DNA of 64,000 bases from Desmodesmus armatus (Eukaryota; Chlorophyta; Chlorophyceae; Sphaeropleales; Scenedesmaceae): assembly GCA_007449985.2 (NCBI GenBank), contig VIIQ02000047.1:320001-384000 (forward strand). Reading direction: 5' to 3'. The stretch's first letter is position 1. Every line of letters begins with the position of its first letter. Positions 58,864 through 64,000 of the stretch are shown one piece after another. The position numbers and the translations under genes are program-made. The notes under the pieces were generated by a model. It had not been told where the DNA came from. It saw nothing but the letters and a program-made list of their open reading frames with translations, and ran no database searches.

Positions 58864-60748
58864 TCCTCCTCCTGCCCCGCCTCCTCCTGCTGCTGCTGGT
58901 GATGGCGCCAAAGTCACAAGCTGCTTCTCAGCCGCTGCTGCTGTTGCTACTGGCAGCTGCTGACAGCTGTCTTGAGGCTCATCGGCAGCCTTTTCGCCTG
59001 GCACCGCCGCTGCTGCTGCTACACTGCCCCCCTTGACTGTGGCTGAAGGTGCTGCAACAGTAGCAGCCTCGGCTGGAGAGGCCGTTCCACTCGGCTGTCT
59101 GTCGCTGGGTGCCCCTGGCTTTGAGCTTCCGTCTCCCGCAACCTTGCCCCCACCACCAGCTGCCACTGACGCTGCCGCAGCCTCTGCTGCAGCTGCTGCT
59201 GCTGCAGGGGCAGACTGCACGTCCCGAAGTGCAGCTGAATCACTGCCATTCTGCCCCACCGGCAATGGTTCACTTGCCGACACTCCCAGCCGCCCCCCTG
59301 TTGCCTCACCCCCCTTGTTGGGTCCCAACATGTGTCGCCGTGTGACACCCGCCCAGTTGAATGGCCGGCCCAAACCCGCCCTCACCCCCGCGCTACTACC
59401 ACCATCAGCGCTGGAAGCCATTGCGTCCCGTGCCATGCCGCCGCTGCTGCTGCTGACCGGCACGCTGTGCGCCCCGGCTTGCATGCCGCTGGGGTTGGGG
59501 TAGCCTCCGGAGGGCACGGGTGGCAGTAGGGAGCTTGCCGAAGGCAGCAGAGCGCCCCCATGCTGCCCTGCTGGACCTGCCAAGCCTGCCAAGCCCAAAC
59601 TGTGCTGAGCCGATAGCTGAGGGCCCAGCTGCAGGCTGCCCTGGCCAGCTGCTGCTGCTGCTGTCACTGGGAGTGCATCGCGCGATGGTGCATTCTGGGG
59701 GGCAGGCTGCTGCTGGGCCAGCGGTGGACTCACCTGATTCGGGGGTGGGGCCTTCTGAGGCTGCTGCTTGGGTGGGCTGCTGCTGCTGCTGCTTTTGGGA
59801 GCAGCAGCAGGCAGATGGCCAGTCAGCTCAATGCACTGCTTGCTAGCTGCCCCTGTCCCAGCCTTTGCTGCTATCCCTGGCTGTACCCCAGCCCCTGCCC
59901 CAGCCTTTGCTGCTATCCCTGGCTGTACCCCAGCCCCTGCCCCAGCCTTTGCTGCTGCTCCTGATGGTACTGGTGCTGGTGCAGCCACCTTGCTAGGCGC
60001 TTGCTGCCCTCCTGCAGCAGCTGCTGCTCCACGCACCTGACCCCCCGCAACCCCATTCACTGCGGCCCCAGATGCTGGCGCTGTCGCTGCTGCTGCTCCC
60101 TCCTGCTGCTGCGCCTCGCCCCACTGCTTCTCCCGCAGCCGCTGCAGCTGCTGTAGGAGCTCCTGTTGTGCATGGGGCGGCAGTGTGGGCAGCAGCTGCA
60201 GCGCCTGATGCAGCCCTCCTGGCGTTGCAGCCAGTTGCTGTAGCAGGCCTAGCACGTCTTGGCTGGAGCGCGGCTGCGGAGGCGACGGGCCCCTCCTCTC
60301 CTGGCGCTGCTGCTGCTGCTGCTGCTGCTGTGGAGGTGACCCTCTTGGGCCCCTCTTGTCCTGGCGCTGCTGCTGCTGCTGTGGAGGTGACGGGCCCCTC
60401 TTGTCCTGGCGCTGCTGCTGCTGCGGCGGTGGCTGCTGCTGCCGCTGCTGCGGCTGTGGCGGCGGCGGCTGTGGCTGCTGCTGCTGAGGTGACAGGCCCC
60501 TCCGCTCTTGGCGCTGCTGCTGCGGCGGCGGCTGGCGCTGCTGTGGAGTGCTGACAGGAGGTTGTGCTGACCCTGGCGCCGTTGGGGCCAACACCTTACC
60601 CCCTGCCCCATCGGCAACCTTGTCACCGGCCAATCGTGGCGCTGCTCCCGCTCCCGCTCCTGCTGCTGCCTCAGCTGATGCTGGAGGTCTGGGTGCAGCG
60701 CCTGCTGCTCCTAACCCCGCTGCAGCGGCTGCTGCGGGGTGTGCGGAG

Positions 60749-60779
<31 letters not shown>

Positions 60780-62793
60780 CACCACCATTGCTGCTTTGCC
60801 GCACCGACGGTTCCCCTCCTGAAGATACCTTGGCCGCAACAGCACCTTGTGGCGGCTTCTGGCCCTGTCGTTGCTGCTGCTGCCGCTGTGTGAACTGCTG
60901 CAAGTTGGGCACAATGGCAGCAATGGCCCGGGGTCACCCGAGGCAAAGGCATGCCGTGCTGCATGAGCCCACGCAGCAGCTGCTTTTGGGTCGCTCCAGT
61001 TGGCTGCGCCCACTGCTGCGGACAGCGCGGCAGCATCAGCAGCTGCTGCTGTCGAAGCAGGCAGCGCCGCGCTGACAGGGACGACTGCAGCAGCCCCTGC
61101 AGGACTGCCTGCGCGCTGTCCAGCAGTGCCGGTAGTTGTTTGAGGAGGCGCGCTTTGGGTTGCTGCAGTCACCTGGGGGTTTGCAGTGAACACGCAGCAC
61201 ACAACATGCGTTGAGTTGGTGACAGGAGTTGACGACAGCTTTGAACGCAAGCAGCTTCAGCTAGTTGGTGGAATACCTGCTCGGCTGGCTGCAACTTAAA
61301 TGCAGTGCCTGATGGCCACTTGTGCACTGTGTTTTGTTGTCTGCTGAAGCACACCCGCAACAGACAAATGTTGCGGTGGCGCAAAATGCCGCGCATCATG
61401 ATGATCCCCATGAGCCTTGTTGGCTCCCTATGGGGTGTTCAGGCTCAGCCTGAACCATGTAACCGGAACAACAGTATCAGTAATGATCCCTCGCACCTGC
61501 TGCGCCTGTGAGTTGCCTGGGTCCTGCTGGAGGTCCACATGCACCTTGGCAGGCGCAGGTGTGGGCGCAAGAGCCAGCGCATGCTGCTGCAAGGTGTGCC
61601 CCAGCTGCTCCCTGCCGTGCTGCTGCTTCTGGTGCTTGAGCATTACTGCTAGGTCCTGACTCCAGGTTGAGGGCTGCTGGGCTTGCTGGGCTTGCGGTAT
61701 AGCTACAGGAGCGCTGCTCACCATGCTGCTGTACGGTCCAGACCCTGGCAGCCGCAGCGCCAGCGGCCATGCGGTCAGTCCGGCACCGTTTCCTGCAGCT
61801 GTGCTGGGCTGCTGCTGCGCCCCTGCATGGACTGTGCTGGGATCCTCCTGCAGGTTGTGTGCTGCAGGGGTGGGGTCAGCACCGGCAGACGGCTTGGGCC
61901 CCCGAGGCGGCAGCAGCCGCTGCGCAACTGCTGCCATGCGCTCAGCGGGTGTGTCGTCTGCAGGGGAGGCTTGAGACAGCACCTGCTGCAGCGCTGGCCG
62001 GTCCTCCGGGCGGGTGGCTGCCAGCAGCTTGCTGCGTTCCGACTTGCTGAGGCAGCTGACTGCTAGGCCGAAGGCGTGCTGGAGGGCCCTGCCACTAACC
62101 ACTGCTGCCACGTAGGTCTCCAGGAGGGGTCCAGCACGGGCAGTACATGTGACCAGGTTGTCCCAGAGCTGCTTCAGGCACTTGACTGTCTCGCGGCAGT
62201 GCATCTTGACCTGCATGGCTGCCCAGTCGCCTTTAAGCTGGCAGTGCATGTATGCAAACATCAGCTCATCCGACAGGCTCAGGCTGACCTGTGTGGTCAG
62301 GTACAGGTGCAGCGGTCAAACGGTACACATGCAAAGGTAAGTACATGTGCCACATTAAGCGGTGCCAGGAGCACAGGCGGTGGCAGCAGGCAGTGAAAGC
62401 AGCATGCATGAACTTTCATGTGAAGGTGCCAGATTTGAGCAGCTGCAGCAGGGGGACCCCCATCACACCCCCCCCCCCCCTTATGCAACAGCCTTGACCT
62501 CCTACCAGCTGCCAGGTGGGTTGTAGCCCTGATGCTGGCCATGCAACGTAATTCCCAGTATCAATATGGCCCTTATTCTGGCTCACCCTATCCCCATTCT
62601 TCGGCGGATCCTCGTTCTCGGTTGGTGCTGCTGCTGTTGGAACAGAGTACTTGGCCTTGGCCTCCTCAGCAGCCCTCTGCAACTGGGGAAGTGCTTTGAG
62701 GTCCAAAGCAGCCGACTCTGCCAGCCATAGGAAGCGAGCAAAGGGATCATCCACACTCGCTCGCGGCCCGGCAGGGTAGCCCTTGCCGTTCAT
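57958..62793 (-). CDS. large Gln/Ala/Pro-rich protein, probably nuclear, at least 4 exons, over 1300 aa
   Basis: Family not recognised. Exon 1 is 62793-62587 (MNGKGYPAGPRASVDD...KNGDR). Exon 2 is 62288-61497 (264 codons), holding the only folded-looking part: SLSDELMFAYMHCQLKGDW, ETVKCLKQLWDNLVT, ALQHAFGLAVSCLSKSERSK. Exon 3 starts at 61172 (VTAATQSAPPQ...ANWSDPKAAAAW). It must splice into a different frame, for example TCG G|GTGACC to CCACAAG|GTGCTG, giving a last long frame of nearly 1000 codons. That frame has long Gln and Ala runs from CTG/CAG arrays, 48-bp internal repeats (AGAGVQPGIAAK), and short complex islands (GRPFNWAGVTRRHMLGPNK, TPQRLKFGANVGPRFHAA, QDVLGLLQQLAATPGGLHQA). The true 3' end may be an exon end near 58095 rather than the stop at 57958. 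It could be a transcriptional co-regulator, on composition alone. Confidence 0.62.
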
Positions 62794-63749
62794 ACAGGTT
62801 TGCCACAACAGAAAGAATGAAAAGGAGTAAAGCAGTAGATCAGAGCCATTTCCACCGATATCTGGCCCTGTTGGCAGCCATGGCCTGTTCAGATGCAACA
62901 GCACAGATGAAGCGCAACAGTGGGGATAAAGAGTCTGTTGAGTGTGATAACCAGGTCAATTGCAGTAGAAGATTGTACTCAGCAGCAGTTGATAGTGCAG
63001 TGCACGGACTCAACTCATCATGTGACACCTGCACTGCTGGGTGAAACTCTGTTAGTAACCTTTGACACACATTGTGTGGAACGTCCTGGCAGCCGGCACT
63101 TGTTGACTGCGGAAAACGATTGCGCCACCTGCATCTGTATACTTTGGCAACTGCAACAACAGCATGGCTGTTACAATGGCAAGGCAATAATCGTGCAGGT
63201 GGGACAGGTGAGGTTATGCTTGTTGGTGGTTTGGTGTCTGACACTGCGTCACGCTGTAGGTAGGCATTTGAAGCCTTGAACAACACTTGAGCACATCCAA
63301 AAGCTGTATCACACCCTTCTGACCAGCGTCCTCAGCTGGGAACCATGTGTCAGTCCTGTGTTATTCAGGGGTAACCCTTTAAACCCCTGGTTTTGTGCAA
63401 CAGCTACCCCAGTTTTTGATCTGCTGTTGCATTTTCTGACTGTTTGGATCGCACGACACTATGGAAACTCCACAAGTACAGTGTCACAAGACCATGACAC
63501 ATTATTTGTCAACCCAACTCCACTGCAAGTCGCAGTTCTTTGTCCCAACGGTAACCATCAGCTTTGAATTCACCATTGATTCATCTGTCGTCCAGGCTGG
63601 GCAGGATTACACAAAAACAAACTGTCTTGTGGATCAGTACTGCTGCACTTCTATTCTACAAGCTGCCGCAGTTAATCTTGTGTTGAACGTATACATAAGC
63701 AGTGCTGAGAATCATGGGGACACTGTTAAAGCCGGAATAGCAGTTAGCT
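62794..63749. promoter_or_regulatory. divergent intergenic region between the Gln-rich gene and the MBOAT gene
   Basis: About 950 bp between two start codons on opposite strands. It should contain both promoters and 5' UTRs. No protein-coding segment or named regulatory motif was recognised. Confidence 0.4.
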
Positions 63750-64000
63750 ATGGCCAGGTCCACTGCCACAGCAGCACACAGGGCCCCCAAGGCAGCTATG
63801 CAGACTGTGCTGAGCAGATGGGAGCTGGGAGCGTGTGCCTCACTGGTTGCCTACTTCCTGTACGTTTTGTACATCGAAGGGGTCCGTTTCAGCAGCCGGT
63901 TGGTCGCTGCTGGTGTGGCTGTGCCTGGTTTGCAGCCCTGGCCGCTGGGCGGGCAGGTCGATGTTTCCGACTACCAGTGGAGGGAGTTCAGGGCGTCCAT
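63750..64000 (+). CDS. MBOAT-family protein, GUP1/HHAT-like, N-terminal part (cut by window end)
   Basis: Membrane-bound O-acyltransferase relative of yeast Gup1 and animal HHAT, expected in the ER membrane. The ATG at 63750 opens an uninterrupted frame of 83 codons running off the window. It starts with a short Ala/Arg-rich stretch, then RWELGACASLVAYFLYVLYI (first transmembrane helix, about residues 24-43), a loop ending LQPWPLGGQ, and VDVSDYQWREFRASI. The last piece matches the conserved D-x-S-D-x-Q-W-R-x-F-R motif that precedes the second helix in plant GUP1-like proteins. The MBOAT catalytic His would lie beyond the window. Confidence 0.72.
   Translation, partial: MARSTATAAHRAPKAAMQTVLSRWELGACASLVAYFLYVLYIEGVRFSSRLVAAGVAVPGLQPWPLGGQVDVSDYQWREFRAS

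Noticed and set aside
58481..60893. long plus-strand Leu- or Ala-rich frames opposite the Gln-rich gene
   Set aside because: They are antisense readings of CTG/CAG codon runs; the minus-strand frame is longer and contains complex, non-repetitive islands.

Overview
This is nuclear DNA of a green alga, most likely a chlamydomonadalean chlorophyte. The reasons are intron-dense genes with GTGAGT/GTAAG donors and (C)TGCAG acceptors, alanine- and glutamine-rich proteins with long CAG/GCT runs, abundant (GT)n and poly(C) tracts, a chlorophyll b reductase gene, and GC hairpin repeats of the kind known from volvocalean organelle genomes. Haematococcus is a guess from overall style only. No prokaryotic, phage or CRISPR features were seen.

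Layout. 1-1.2 kb: two copies of a 619-bp microsatellite-bearing tandem repeat. 2.0-7.5 kb (-): an intact 14-exon KDZ-superfamily DNA transposase gene. 8.3-8.9 kb (+): a two-exon organellar ribosomal protein bL34 gene. 9.8-17.6 kb (-): two paralogous two-exon genes of a MYND-finger family; one has lost its MYND end and the other has a single in-frame TGA. A third fragment of the family lies at 53.4 kb (+). 18.3-18.9 kb: a 601-bp element with 29-bp CACTA-type terminal inverted repeats. 19.8-27.2 kb (-): an 11-exon single-pass membrane protein gene. 27.8-30.6 kb (-): a GDPD phosphodiesterase gene. 31-37.3 kb (-): chlorophyll b reductase NOL. 37.7-41.5 kb (+): a methionine sulfoxide reductase A with a predicted bipartite plastid/thylakoid-lumen leader; it is divergently arranged with NOL, about 360 bp between their starts. 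42.7-43.7 kb: a 247-bp minisatellite. 45.4-52.4 kb (-): an unrecognised 10-exon gene. 54-57.7 kb: no convincing gene. 58-62.8 kb (-): a Gln/Ala-rich gene. 63.75-64 kb (+): the 5' end of a GUP1/HHAT-like MBOAT gene.

I rebuilt exon-intron structures by hand from splice sites, reading-frame phase and protein motifs. For KDZ, the membrane protein, GDPD, NOL (except its last exon) and MsrA the phases close exactly. The most striking pattern is shared by several genes: introns and 3' flanks carry tandem copies of the adjacent exon edge together with its splice site. Acceptor-side copies lie upstream of the real exon and donor-side copies downstream. This is clearest around exon 7 of the membrane-protein gene and recurs in NOL, MsrA and probably the Gln-rich gene.

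NOL (chlorophyll b to a turnover) and MsrA (repair of oxidised methionine in plastids) are both plastid-directed and could share a promoter region. The other genes show no evident functional clustering.
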